Positions 8,577-18,761 of a stretch of 64,000 nucleotides of DNA are shown piece by piece (within the stretch, counting starts at the first letter, position 1; the number at the start of each line of letters is the position of its first letter). The stretch is from Longibacter salinarum (GTDB taxonomy: Bacteria; Bacteroidota; Rhodothermia; Rhodothermales; Salinibacteraceae). A model generated the notes under the pieces. The model searched no databases. It saw only the letters and a list, made by a program, of their open reading frames with translations, and had not been told where the DNA came from. The translations under genes were made by a program, and so were the position numbers. The stretch covers positions 186,001-250,000 of the forward strand of contig NZ_PDEQ01000001.1 of assembly GCF_002554795.1 (NCBI RefSeq), given 5' to 3'.

Positions 8577-10661
8577 ATGGTATCAACATTCCGCCAAACT
8601 TTCTTCGATCTCTGTATGACGTTCGTGTCGCGGTCTCTTGCAACGCTCGTCTGTTTGACCATCCTCGTCTTCAGCATTGGGCCTCCACGTGCCGTGTCTC
8701 AAGAGGCTGAGGACGCCGACCCGTCGGCGGAAGCTGGATCCGGCGCACAGGGATGGACGCCGGAGCTGGCGATGCGCTTTCGGAATGCCGGGAGCGTCGC
8801 TGTTTCGCCTGAAGGAGATCAGGTCGCGTACACGGTCAGAGACGCGATCATGGATGAGTCGACCTCGGAGTACCGCACGCAGATCTGGATCGTGGCATCC
8901 GACGGATCGGACAATCGACAGCTCACACGTGGCGAACATTCGTCGGGCAGCCCCGCGTTTTCTCCTGACGGACGGTATCTCGCTTTTACAAGAGGAGAGG
9001 ATGAGGCGCCACAGGTATTCGTGCTCCCGCTGAATGGCGGCGAGGCGATGCAGGTGACGGACGCCGAAACCGGTGTACGGAGCTTCAAGTTTTCGCCCCA
9101 CGGTTCGACCATTGCCTACACGATGACCGAGCCCAAATCGAAGGAGGAGAAGGCGCGGGAGAAGGAGAAGCGCGACGTTCAGGTCGTGGATGAGGAGTAT
9201 CGATACGCCCACCTGTTCACGACGGATATCAAAGCGCACGACGATTCGACGCGAACCGTTACGCAGCTGACGGGAGGGGAGCGTCACGTCCGATCCTTCG
9301 ACTGGATGCCGGATGGGTCGACGGTTGTTTTCGCTCATCAGCCAGCCCCCACGATCAACTCTGGCTTCACTGAGGCCGATATCTCAAGTGTACCGGCGGA
9401 TAGCGGTGCCGTGACGACTCTCGTTGAGCGTCCGGGTGTCGATGGCTCCCCGCTGGTATCCCCGGACGGATCAATGATCGCGTTTACCTCCAACGGTGGC
9501 GAAATCGCACCGGTTGGCCTCTCGGATGTGTACGTCATGTCGAGCGACGGTAGCGACGTTCGGCAACTGGGGGAAACGCTTGACCGACAGGCCTCGATCG
9601 TTGGCTGGATGCCGGATGGGGACGGCCTTCTCACGACAGAAACGCAGGGCACAACGCGACCGGTTTTTGACGTCCCACTCGATGGCTCAGCGCCGATGAT
9701 GCTGCTTGACGAAGCGGGTGTGTACGGGTCAGCCGCCGTTTCTGACGACGGAACCGTCATGGCTTTCACACACCAGACGACGACCGAGCCGGAGGAGGTG
9801 TTCGCTGCGAACATCGACGGAGAGAATCGGCGTCAGCTGTCGAAAGTCAACGTCGATATCCCGAAACCTGAGATGGGACGTACGGAGGTTGTGAGCTGGG
9901 AAAGTTCGGATGGCTTCACGATCGAAGGTCTGATCACGTACCCCGTCGGCTACGAGGACGGGGACCGCGTTCCGCTTGTGGTGGACGCGCATGGCGGACC
10001 GAACGGGGCGCACGTTCAGGACTTCACCGGAGACGGTGACATCTACATGGCGCAGGTGTTCGCAGAGAACGGCTATGCTGTGCTGCGGCCGAACGTCCGC
10101 GGAAGTGCCGGCTACGGAAAGGACTTTCGATATGCCAACGTCCGCGACTGGGGATACGGTGACTTGAACGACATCATGACCGGCGTCGACGCGATGATTG
10201 AGCGTGACGTTGCCCATCCGGATAGTCTCGTGCTCATGGGATGGAGCTACGGCGGCTACATGACGTCGTTTGCTGTGACGCAGACCGATCGCTTCCAGGC
10301 CGCGAGCATGGGCGCCGGACTGCCGAACCTGATCAGCATGGTGGGAACGACGGACATCCCCGACTACCTCGTGGCCCACATGGGGGGCGAGTACTGGACT
10401 GAAATGCAGACCTACGAGAAGCACTCGGCGGTCTACCACATCGATAACGTCACGACGCCGACGCAGGTGCTTCATGGCGCGCAGGACGATCGCGTGCCGA
10501 CGCGTCAGGGGCAGGAATTCTACCGCGCTCTCAAGCGCCGGGGCATCGACACGGAGATGGTCCTTTACCCTCGGACGCCGCACGGTCCTCGCGAGCCGAA
10601 GTTGCTTATGGACGTCACACCGCGCATTCTCGACTGGTTCAACGAACATCTCAATCGGTAA
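8577..10661 (+). CDS. S9 family peptidase (prolyl oligopeptidase/acylaminoacyl-peptidase type)
   Basis: About 694 residues. The likely starts are the ATG at 8577 or the ATG at 8616; the latter gives a compact signal peptide (MTFVSRSLATLVCLT then a hydrophobic run). Residues about 60-420 form a WD40/TolB-like propeller with repeated SPDG/SPEG turns. The C-terminal 260 residues are the alpha/beta hydrolase, with GWSYGGYM (nucleophile Ser near residue 556), HGAQDDRVP (Asp) and RTPHGP (His). It cleaves short peptides, probably in the periplasm. It stands alone, followed 65 bp later by the acid phosphatase gene on the same strand. Confidence 0.94.
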   Translation: MVSTFRQTFFDLCMTFVSRSLATLVCLTILVFSIGPPRAVSQEAEDADPSAEAGSGAQGWTPELAMRFRNAGSVAVSPEGDQVAYTVRDAIMDESTSEYRTQIWIVASDGSDNRQLTRGEHSSGSPAFSPDGRYLAFTRGEDEAPQVFVLPLNGGEAMQVTDAETGVRSFKFSPHGSTIAYTMTEPKSKEEKAREKEKRDVQVVDEEYRYAHLFTTDIKAHDDSTRTVTQLTGGERHVRSFDWMPDGSTVVFAHQPAPTINSGFTEADISSVPADSGAVTTLVERPGVDGSPLVSPDGSMIAFTSNGGEIAPVGLSDVYVMSSDGSDVRQLGETLDRQASIVGWMPDGDGLLTTETQGTTRPVFDVPLDGSAPMMLLDEAGVYGSAAVSDDGTVMAFTHQTTTEPEEVFAANIDGENRRQLSKVNVDIPKPEMGRTEVVSWESSDGFTIEGLITYPVGYEDGDRVPLVVDAHGGPNGAHVQDFTGDGDIYMAQVFAENGYAVLRPNVRGSAGYGKDFRYANVRDWGYGDLNDIMTGVDAMIERDVAHPDSLVLMGWSYGGYMTSFAVTQTDRFQAASMGAGLPNLISMVGTTDIPDYLVAHMGGEYWTEMQTYEKHSAVYHIDNVTTPTQVLHGAQDDRVPTRQGQEFYRALKRRGIDTEMVLYPRTPHGPREPKLLMDVTPRILDWFNEHLNR

Positions 10662-10726
10662 ACTATCGACCCGATGTGGACCCGCGAAACTTGACTCTCC
10701 GATCCTTTTCCAACGCACGAATTTGT

Positions 10727-11641
10727 ATGTCTCGATCTCTTGTTGCGGTCATTCTTGCTGCGTCTGTCTTTCTCTTCACGAGCTGCGGTACGTCCGGTGC
10801 AACCTATACGCATACGGAGGCAGATCAGATGAACGCCTCGATCGATAGCCTCCAGACAGCTGCCGATCTGCGCAATCCCAACCTGAACTCTACCCTGTGG
10901 CAGCAGACGGCCGTCGAGTACGAAGGCTTGACGCTTGGAATGTACCAGCTGGCACGGTTGATGCTCGATCGTGGGTTGACGGACTCGACGTGGACCGCCT
11001 CCCTCGAGCAGTCCCGGCAGGGAGCGAGCGTGTATCGCACGCTTCCCCCCGCGGTCGTTTTAGATGTGGACGAGACGGTTCTCGACAATTCTGCCTACCA
11101 GGCTCGCCTGATCCGCGACAACGATACCTATAATTCGTCGTCCTGGAAAGCATGGTGCCGTGAGGAGAAGGCCGACCCCGTCCCCGGCGCACTCGCCTTC
11201 ACGAAAGCAGCTGCCGCCCGGGGCGTGCAGGTCATTTACCTAACGAATCGCGATTCCGACGTCGAGGCGGCCACCCGTGAGAATCTGCGTGCGCTCGGCT
11301 TTCCGCTGGATCCCGACGAAGACGTTATCCTGACACAGGGAGAGATGCCCGAGTGGACGTCGTCGAACAAGACGCCCCGCCGCGAAGCCGTCGCGGAAGC
11401 CTACCGCATCGTGCTGCTCATTGGAGATAACTTCGGTGACTTTGCCGGGGACGTGGATGTGAGCCTGTCCGAGAGACAGGAGATGGCGGAGCAGTACCAG
11501 GCCTACTGGGGAACGCGATGGATTACGCTTCCGAACCCGCAGTACGGTTCGTGGGAGGGAGCTACATTCGGGTTTGACTATAGCCTCCCGCCGCTGCAGA
11601 AGCTCAGAAACAAACACGACGCTCTTCGCCCCAAGCGGTAA
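10727..11641 (+). CDS. HAD-superfamily acid phosphatase, 5'-nucleotidase lipoprotein e(P4) family
   Basis: 304 residues from the ATG at 10727. A lipoprotein signal ends at FTSC, so the protein is anchored in the envelope. HAD motifs: DVDETVLDN (the DxDxT nucleophile), a TNR motif, and GDNFGDF with the acidic pair. Subfamily IIIB enzymes of this type remove phosphate from nucleotides such as NMN or from other small phosphomonoesters outside the cytoplasm, aiding salvage. The longer frame to 10676 adds residues ahead of a good signal, so the later start is chosen. About 50 bp separate it from the next gene. Confidence 0.92.
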   Translation: MSRSLVAVILAASVFLFTSCGTSGATYTHTEADQMNASIDSLQTAADLRNPNLNSTLWQQTAVEYEGLTLGMYQLARLMLDRGLTDSTWTASLEQSRQGASVYRTLPPAVVLDVDETVLDNSAYQARLIRDNDTYNSSSWKAWCREEKADPVPGALAFTKAAAARGVQVIYLTNRDSDVEAATRENLRALGFPLDPDEDVILTQGEMPEWTSSNKTPRREAVAEAYRIVLLIGDNFGDFAGDVDVSLSERQEMAEQYQAYWGTRWITLPNPQYGSWEGATFGFDYSLPPLQKLRNKHDALRPKR

Positions 11642-11690
11642 TTCCCTGCACAGGGACGTCAGCTCTCATTTGTAGAAAGAAGCACCTCGC

Positions 11691-13382
11691 ATGACCATTG
11701 AAGACGCCACCTTCGTCGTCACGGATACGGAGACGACGGGGACGAAAGCTGCGTCCAATCGGGTGATCGAAATCGGCGCTGTGAAAGTCGAGGCCGGAGA
11801 GATCACCGATCGGTTTCAGCAATTGATCAATCCGGAGCGCACCATTCCGTCGCGCATCACGCATCTAACCGGCATCACGACCGGCATGGTGTTCGACAAG
11901 CCGACGATGGAGAACGTAATGCCGCAGTATCTCGACTTTCTCGGAGACGGTATTCTCGTCGCGCATAACCTTCCGTTCGACCTTCGCTTCCTGAACGCAG
12001 AGTGCAGTCGTCTCGGCCTTTCGGATCTCGAAAACCAGACGCTTTGCAGTCTCCGCCTCGCGCGGCGGCTCCTCCCGGGGCTTCGGTCGAAAGGGCTCAG
12101 CCGACTCGCGCAATTCTACGGGATCAACGTCAACGGGCGACATCGCGCGCTCGGAGATGCCGAGGCGACCGGGATCATCCTGAAGCGCTTTATTCGGCAA
12201 CTCGACTTTGAGCACGACATCCATGAGGTCGACGAACTGCTCGCGTTTCAGAACCGAAAGTACACGAAGGTTCGGAAGGCGCCGAAGCACCTGAAGAAGC
12301 TCAGGGAAGACGTACTGCCTGATCTGCCCGATGCACCGGGCGTGTACTTCCTGAAAACGAGCAGCGGGAAGACGCTCTACATCGGGAAGGCCAAGCAGTT
12401 GTCAGATCGTGTGCGGAGCTACTTCACGGCGATCGAGTCGAAGGACGCCCGCAAGCGAAAGATGATGAGCAAGGTCCGACGCGTCGAGTGGACAGTCACC
12501 GACACGGAGCTCGAAGCGCTGTTGCTGGAATCGCGCCTGATTAAGGAGCAGAAGCCGTCGTACAACCGTGCGCAGAAGCGATACCGACATCGTCCGTTTA
12601 TCAAGCTTCAGACGGACGAGGCCTTTCCACGCGTCGGATGGCAACGAGCCATTTCCGACGATGGTGCGGAATATTACGGCCCGCTCCGCAGTCGAAAGCA
12701 GGCGGAGCTGGTTATCGAGGTGATTAGCCGCTTCTTCGGACTGCGCGAGTGCGATGACTCCGAACTATCTCTCGGGCAGCGGTGCCTCTACGCGGATATG
12801 GAGAGGTGCACGGCACCGTGCGAGAACGAGGACGAAGAGCGGTACGCCGTGCAGGTCGACCGTGTGCGCGAGTTTCTGTGCGGGCAAGACACGTCGGTCC
12901 TCGACGAGCTCGAAGAGAGAATGCAGCAGGCATCACGACAACTCGAATTCGAGAAGGCGGCCACGTTCCGTGATTGGCTTCAGACGCTCGAACGCATGCT
13001 GGCGAAGCAGAAGGCGGTGGCTGCGCCTGTCCTCGACCACAATGCAGCACTTGTTCACCCCCATCAGGACGAGGGGACGGCAGACGTTCTCCTGGTTCGG
13101 TTTGGCAAGTTTGCCCGCTCGCTACGGGTGAACCTTCCGCTCTCGCCCGACCGGACATCGGATGTTGCGGGAGCCGTGGAATTCGTATTCGACGACGCAA
13201 CGGTTCGGCCGGACGAACTCACCCGCCGTGACCAGGATGAGATCCGATTGCTGTCGCACTGGATGTACATGCACCGATCCGACCTTCTCTCCGTCCGACG
13301 AGGGGAGGGAGGCCTGGACGATTTCGTGACTCGAATCGTTGCGACCCTTAACCAGACAACGGATATGAAAGAGGCCGCCTAG
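11691..13382 (+). CDS. DEDDh exonuclease fused to GIY-YIG/UvrC-like domains
   Basis: 563 residues. Residues 1-175 are a DnaQ-type 3'-5' exonuclease with D12-E14 in TDTETTG, then HNLPFDLRF and HRALGDAEATG giving the DEDDh set. From about 205 a GIY-YIG nuclease follows (GVYFLKTSSGKTLYIGKAK), then the UvrC-like Cys cluster CLYADMERCTAPC and a UVR-like helical motif near 405-435. UvrC makes the incisions in nucleotide excision repair; Cho and this fusion class carry only the N-terminal nuclease. The protein probably acts in DNA repair, pairing incision with trimming; this is inference. Such fusions are known in other phyla, notably actinobacteria. Confidence 0.88.
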   Translation: MTIEDATFVVTDTETTGTKAASNRVIEIGAVKVEAGEITDRFQQLINPERTIPSRITHLTGITTGMVFDKPTMENVMPQYLDFLGDGILVAHNLPFDLRFLNAECSRLGLSDLENQTLCSLRLARRLLPGLRSKGLSRLAQFYGINVNGRHRALGDAEATGIILKRFIRQLDFEHDIHEVDELLAFQNRKYTKVRKAPKHLKKLREDVLPDLPDAPGVYFLKTSSGKTLYIGKAKQLSDRVRSYFTAIESKDARKRKMMSKVRRVEWTVTDTELEALLLESRLIKEQKPSYNRAQKRYRHRPFIKLQTDEAFPRVGWQRAISDDGAEYYGPLRSRKQAELVIEVISRFFGLRECDDSELSLGQRCLYADMERCTAPCENEDEERYAVQVDRVREFLCGQDTSVLDELEERMQQASRQLEFEKAATFRDWLQTLERMLAKQKAVAAPVLDHNAALVHPHQDEGTADVLLVRFGKFARSLRVNLPLSPDRTSDVAGAVEFVFDDATVRPDELTRRDQDEIRLLSHWMYMHRSDLLSVRRGEGGLDDFVTRIVATLNQTTDMKEAA

Positions 13383-13427
13383 AGCACGTTCGTGCAGAGC
13401 CAGTTATTCGGCGAACCGCGCCATGTA

Positions 13428-13949
13428 TCATGATGACGAGCCGGAATTTTGAGTCTCGTCCCGATCGGCGAACCGTTCAATTTCATCGCGGAAACGTTCC
13501 TCCTCGGCGGTCGGGTTCTCTGCCTCATCGTTCACCTCACCCTCCTCGGTCTGTGTCGGGTGAAGCAGAGCATTGCGGTCGTCCGGATCGCTGTGCTTGA
13601 GCGTCCGCGCCCCTTTACGTCGCGAGTCGATCAGTCGCTCGCGCCAGTCCCGTATTTCCCGCGTCAGACGGTGCTTCATCTGCGTGATGGCCTGGTGTAG
13701 ATCGTCCGCTGATCCCTCCGCTCGTATCAGGCGTCCCGGGATCGACACGTTGGCTTCAGCCCGGTATCGCCGCTGATCTTCGAGCTCTTTCGGGTGCCGG
13801 CGCGTCGTCTCTTCTAGCTCGACGTCGATGTCCACGGGGTCGCGGTTGAGTGCCCCTAGCGGACGGCAGGCCTCGTCCATCGTCCGAGACACGAGGGAGC
13901 GTAGGTCATCCGTTAGGTCGATATTCGTGCCCTGAAGTCGTACATCCAT
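13428..13949 (-). CDS. Ribosome hibernation promotion factor family protein (HPF/RaiA)
   Basis: 173 residues. The N-terminal about 110 residues match the HPF/YfiA fold: MDVRLQGTNIDLTDDLRSLV, a beta-strand pair, and ADDLHQAITQMKHRLTREI near 81-99. These proteins bind the 30S decoding region and keep idle ribosomes inactive. The last 60 residues are very acidic and low in complexity, unlike the dimerising C-terminal domain of long HPF, so this is a short HPF with a tail. A 46-residue membrane peptide gene ends 19 bp upstream on the same strand. Confidence 0.8.
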   Translation of the reverse strand: MDVRLQGTNIDLTDDLRSLVSRTMDEACRPLGALNRDPVDIDVELEETTRRHPKELEDQRRYRAEANVSIPGRLIRAEGSADDLHQAITQMKHRLTREIRDWRERLIDSRRKGARTLKHSDPDDRNALLHPTQTEEGEVNDEAENPTAEEERFRDEIERFADRDETQNSGSSS

Positions 13950-13968
13950 TACAGCGTCCGAGAGGTGT

Positions 13969-14109
13969 CTAGAAGAACAGGAGGTAGGCTGCGAGAAGTC
14001 CTGTGATCACGATGATCGCGAATCCCATCGCGGTCTGTGGAAATCGGATCGGGCTATCTTTGCGCTTCCTATCTGGCCGGTCGCCGGAAGATCGGGGTTG
14101 TGGAGTCAT
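13969..14109 (-). CDS. Small single-pass membrane protein (46 residues)
   Basis: The frame from the ATG at 14109 to the TAG at 13969 encodes 46 residues: a hydrophilic, basic N-terminus (about 27 residues with RPDRKRKD) and a C-terminal hydrophobic helix FAIIVITGLLAAYLLFF. It fits a single membrane anchor with the N-terminus in the cytoplasm. It lies 19 bp ahead of the HPF-family gene on the same strand, suggesting cotranscription. I do not recognise the family. The amino-acid pattern is typical of real small membrane proteins, but the length is short and conservation is untested. Confidence 0.55.
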   Translation of the reverse strand: MTPQPRSSGDRPDRKRKDSPIRFPQTAMGFAIIVITGLLAAYLLFF

Positions 14110-14229
14110 GACATTCCCTGCTCGCTCAAGAGATGGTTTGTGACGCGTCGCCTCAACAGATGTCGGCTAACTGCCGTGTGCCTCACCCTTGCTCCGCAGC
14201 ATCGAGGCCGGACCCGTCCATCGAAAGGT

Positions 14230-14255
14230 CGTGATCCCTGCGCAGAGGGATCACG
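14230..14255. repeat. Perfect inverted repeat (10 bp arms, 6 bp loop)
   Basis: CGTGATCCCT at 14230-14239 and AGGGATCACG at 14246-14255 are exact reverse complements. No T-run follows on either strand, so it is not a standard terminator. It could be an operator or an RNA hairpin. Confidence 0.6.
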
Positions 14256-14332
14256 GGAACCGCTACGATCGACACCAATGGATCCGGCCTCGGTACGCGA
14301 AGTCAAGGCGCACTCCGATCTCGCGATACGCA

Positions 14333-14376
14333 TCGTGGGCTATAGACACGATTACTATTATTTCTTAAGCCCACGA
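14333..14376. repeat. Inverted repeat with 9 bp arms around an AT-rich loop
   Basis: TCGTGGGCT at 14333-14341 and AGCCCACGA at 14368-14376 are exact reverse complements, separated by 26 AT-rich bases. The function is unknown. Confidence 0.5.
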
Positions 14377-14823
14377 CATGCGTTCGCGGATACGCGACGA
14401 AACGCCACGTGTGATCACGGGGTGGCCTGAGCGGCGCAAAGGAAATGTACGTCTTCATTGGGTTCCGTACGTCGAAGACATGGGACGACACCCGGATGAC
14501 TTCGTCTCATCGAGAGGTCCGAGATTGGCTGAATGTGCTCTACGCTTCTCCCTACAGGCTCGAGCTTGGTGTTGAATTGCCGGACCGTATCCGACTCTTA
14601 TCAAACAAGATTTCCGCTGGCGTCGCATCCCGTGAAATAACGTCGTCGGATGTTGCCTACAGTTGGTCGAAGGGTTTGCCGACGATCGAATCGGGAATTT
14701 GTTGGTGTTGCCGGGTTGCTTCTCGGGTATGTTGACCCTGACGCACGGTCGGCGCCGGCTCGGATGAGAGACGGTGCGAGTAATGCGTCGACGGACGTTC
14801 CAATCATAAGGAAGAGAGGCGCC

Positions 14824-15411
14824 ATGTCCGCAACTGAGATTTCCGCATTCAACCGAAGTCTGGACGAGACGCACGTGTGGTTAAATGACATTTGCGACGC
14901 AATGAACGACCCCCGGCGACGCATGGCCTATCATGCGATGCGCGGCACGCTGATGGCGCTCCGAGATCGGTTGCCCGTGGATGAGGTTTTTGATTTGTCC
15001 TCCCAGCTTCCTCTCCTAATTAGAGGAATATTTTTCGAGGGGTACCGGCCGCAGGGCAAGCCGGAGAGTTATGATCGCAACGTATTCCTGGAGCGTGTTC
15101 GAAGTGAGCTTCAGACGATGGGCGGAGGCAACGCAGAGAATGCGGCGAAAGCCGTGCTGACCGTGGTCAACAAGCACGTATCTGCAGGGGAGGTATCGGA
15201 TCTGCGTGCAGCATTGCCGGAATCCATTCGAACCCTTTGGCCCTTAACCGACGATACGCCGGTGCATGAGGAGTCCAGATCGAATCCGGCGACGAAGGGA
15301 GAGCACAAGAAGCGACGGCAGCGGCGTGCACCATCCACATCTGATAAGTACGACGCCATTGATGAAGCCGGATTTGAGTCGTTCCCGGCGAGTGACCCAC
15401 CCGGCTGGTAG
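14824..15411 (+). CDS. DUF2267 domain-containing protein
   Basis: 195 residues from the ATG at 14824, preceded by a purine-rich GGAAGAGAGG that can act as a ribosome site; the frame is open to 14650 but the extra residues have no family features. Residues about 20-135 match the DUF2267 helical pattern (MRGTLMALRDRLPVDEVFDL, LPLLIRGIFFEGYRP). The function of the domain is not established. The C-terminus is basic and low-complexity, then ends with the short motif ESFPASDPPGW-like (FESFPASDPPGW), which recurs at the ends of many unrelated small bacterial proteins. The gene is convergent with dodecin. Confidence 0.8.
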   Translation: MSATEISAFNRSLDETHVWLNDICDAMNDPRRRMAYHAMRGTLMALRDRLPVDEVFDLSSQLPLLIRGIFFEGYRPQGKPESYDRNVFLERVRSELQTMGGGNAENAAKAVLTVVNKHVSAGEVSDLRAALPESIRTLWPLTDDTPVHEESRSNPATKGEHKKRRQRRAPSTSDKYDAIDEAGFESFPASDPPGW

Positions 15412-15517
15412 ATCACCGCATTAGAATCTAAGAGTTTCCCTTTCCTTGTGCTCAGACGAGTCGACCCGCAGGGGGGAGAGTCCTCTGCGGATCGAAATCG
15501 CCTGTGCAAGCCGGTGC

Positions 15518-15718
15518 TCACTCGTTGAGGACGAAAGTGACCTTACTGTGGACACGATATGTTTGGATCTTTCCGTCTTCGACGATGGCCTGGTATTTGT
15601 CGACGTAAATATTCTTGATGTTGTCTACGGTTTTGGACGCTTCCCGTAGTACTGCCTCCGTCGCTGCTTCCAGCGTATCGCCTTGAGCGTGAATTTCAAT
15701 CGACTTGGCTACAGACAT
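15518..15718 (-). CDS. Dodecin family protein
   Basis: 66 residues, the usual dodecin length. The sequence follows the family throughout: an N-terminal KSIEI strand, the helix EAATEAVLREASKTVDNI, then YVDKYQAIVEDGKIQTYRV. Dodecins form hollow dodecamers that store and buffer flavin (or CoA) in the cytoplasm; in haloarchaea they bind riboflavin. The short distance to the divergent small Cys-rich gene suggests a shared promoter region. Confidence 0.92.
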   Translation of the reverse strand: MSVAKSIEIHAQGDTLEAATEAVLREASKTVDNIKNIYVDKYQAIVEDGKIQTYRVHSKVTFVLNE

Positions 15719-15954
15719 AATAACGGTTGGTCGTTGTTCGAAACGTGGCTGTGAGTGTGCAACTGCTACGGACTAAGCAAACACGTGCAAGGGGAGACGC
15801 TCCGTACGTCCCCGGCGCAGGTCTCTGTAGTATGTTTCCTGCCAGCGACGTCAGCAGAGACACCAGTGTGCCGTCCACGTCCCGGCGCAGTGAAGCCGTT
15901 GATCAACATCTCCGCTTCTACAGCGAGCATTCTCCTCAACCTGATTCCGTTGAC

Positions 15955-16394
15955 ATGGCTACGTGTGAGGTCTGCGGCAACGAACACCACAACACCTTCG
16001 AAACCCACATCGACGGAGAGCAACACATCTTTGACAGCTTCGACAACCTGTTTGGCGGATAGGTCGCGAAACGTAAGGACACTTGTTCATGCCTATCATA
16101 GAACTGACGGTGACCCTTTCGCGGTGACGCAACAGGCACGCTGCGCAGGATCGATCAAACCTTGTATCGTGAGCGTCGTGAGGACTGAGCGTTGGGAGGT
16201 CCGTACCGTTGGATCGCCGAAGGCTGTCCGCTAAACAGGTTCTCGAATGTGCTATTCAGGCTCTGGCACCCAGGTGCCATTACTGTGGCGTCCGTATCAT
16301 AGGTTACGGGGCTGAGAGCGAGGATCATCTCTTCTGCTGCTCGCATTGCGCACAGCTCACAGGCGTGACCGGCCTGAAAGATCGATTGGCTTAG
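15955..16394 (+). pseudogene. Small Cys-rich zinc-ribbon protein gene, split by a miniature element
   Basis: The 5' part (ATG at 15955) begins MATCEVCGNEHHNTFE and stops after 35 codons at 16062 inside an inserted element. The 3' part resumes at 16243 and encodes ECAIQALAPRCHYCGVRII, a CCSHC motif and a stop at 16394. Removing 16044-16242 plus one copy of the TCGA target duplication joins the halves in frame as DSFECAIQ. This gives a protein of about 79 residues with the paired Cys motifs (CEVC, C..CHYC, CCSHC) of a small metal-binding family. No other frameshift or stop is seen, so the disruption looks recent. The intact function is unknown. Confidence 0.8.
16044..16242 (-). mobile_element. 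MITE-like element, copy 1 (199 bp)
   Basis: Terminal inverted repeats of 15 bp: AACCTGTTTGGCGGA at 16045-16059 and TCCGCTAAACAGGTT at 16227-16241, with 14 of 15 bases complementary. A 4 bp target duplication TCGA flanks it (16040-16043 and 16243-16246). It has no coding capacity and no transposase. It is related over its whole length, in opposite orientation, to the copy at 18562-18761. It is inserted in the zinc-ribbon gene. Confidence 0.85.
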
Positions 16395-18553
<2,159 letters not shown>

Positions 18554-18561
18554 CGTGATGA

Positions 18562-18761
18562 GAACCTGTTTTGCGGACAGCCTTCGGCGATCCAACGGTA
18601 CGGATCTCCCGGTGGTCGGTCCTCGTGACGCTCGCAACACAGGGCCTGGTTGATCCCGCCCACAATGTCTACTGCGTCATTGCGAACGGATCACCACCAG
18701 GCGTATGACCAGGCATAAACGGCTGCACTAATTTTTTCACGTTTCATCCGCCAAACAGGTT
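18562..18761 (+). mobile_element. MITE-like element, copy 2 (200 bp), inserted at the atpQ start codon
   Basis: Ends GAACCTGTTTTGCGGA (18562-18577) and TCCGCCAAACAGGTT (18747-18761) are inverted repeats. The flanking target duplication is ATGA (18558-18561 and 18762-18765), which contains the atpQ start codon. The first 45 bases match copy 1 (reversed) with about two differences; the middle is more diverged. No coding capacity for a transposase. Confidence 0.87.

Larger units (their letters stand above)
14110..14823. other. Long intergenic region with inverted repeats
   Basis: About 700 bp without a convincing gene. Two perfect inverted repeats lie at 14230-14255 and 14333-14376 (listed separately). 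Overlapping short frames on both strands have no recognisable content. It should contain the promoters of the divergent small-membrane-protein/HPF unit and of the DUF2267 gene. Confidence 0.45.

Noticed and set aside
13384-13395. Short palindrome GCACGTTCGTGC between the exonuclease and HPF genes
   Set aside because: Only 5 bp arms and no T-run; not enough for a terminator call.
15463-15493. Hairpin between the DUF2267 and dodecin genes (GACCCGCAG with CTGCGGATC)
   Set aside because: One mismatch, no T-run; could be a weak terminator but the support is poor.
18558-18653. 31-codon frame starting at the original atpQ ATG and running into the element
   Set aside because: A by-product of the insertion, without a sensible product; treated as part of the element finding.
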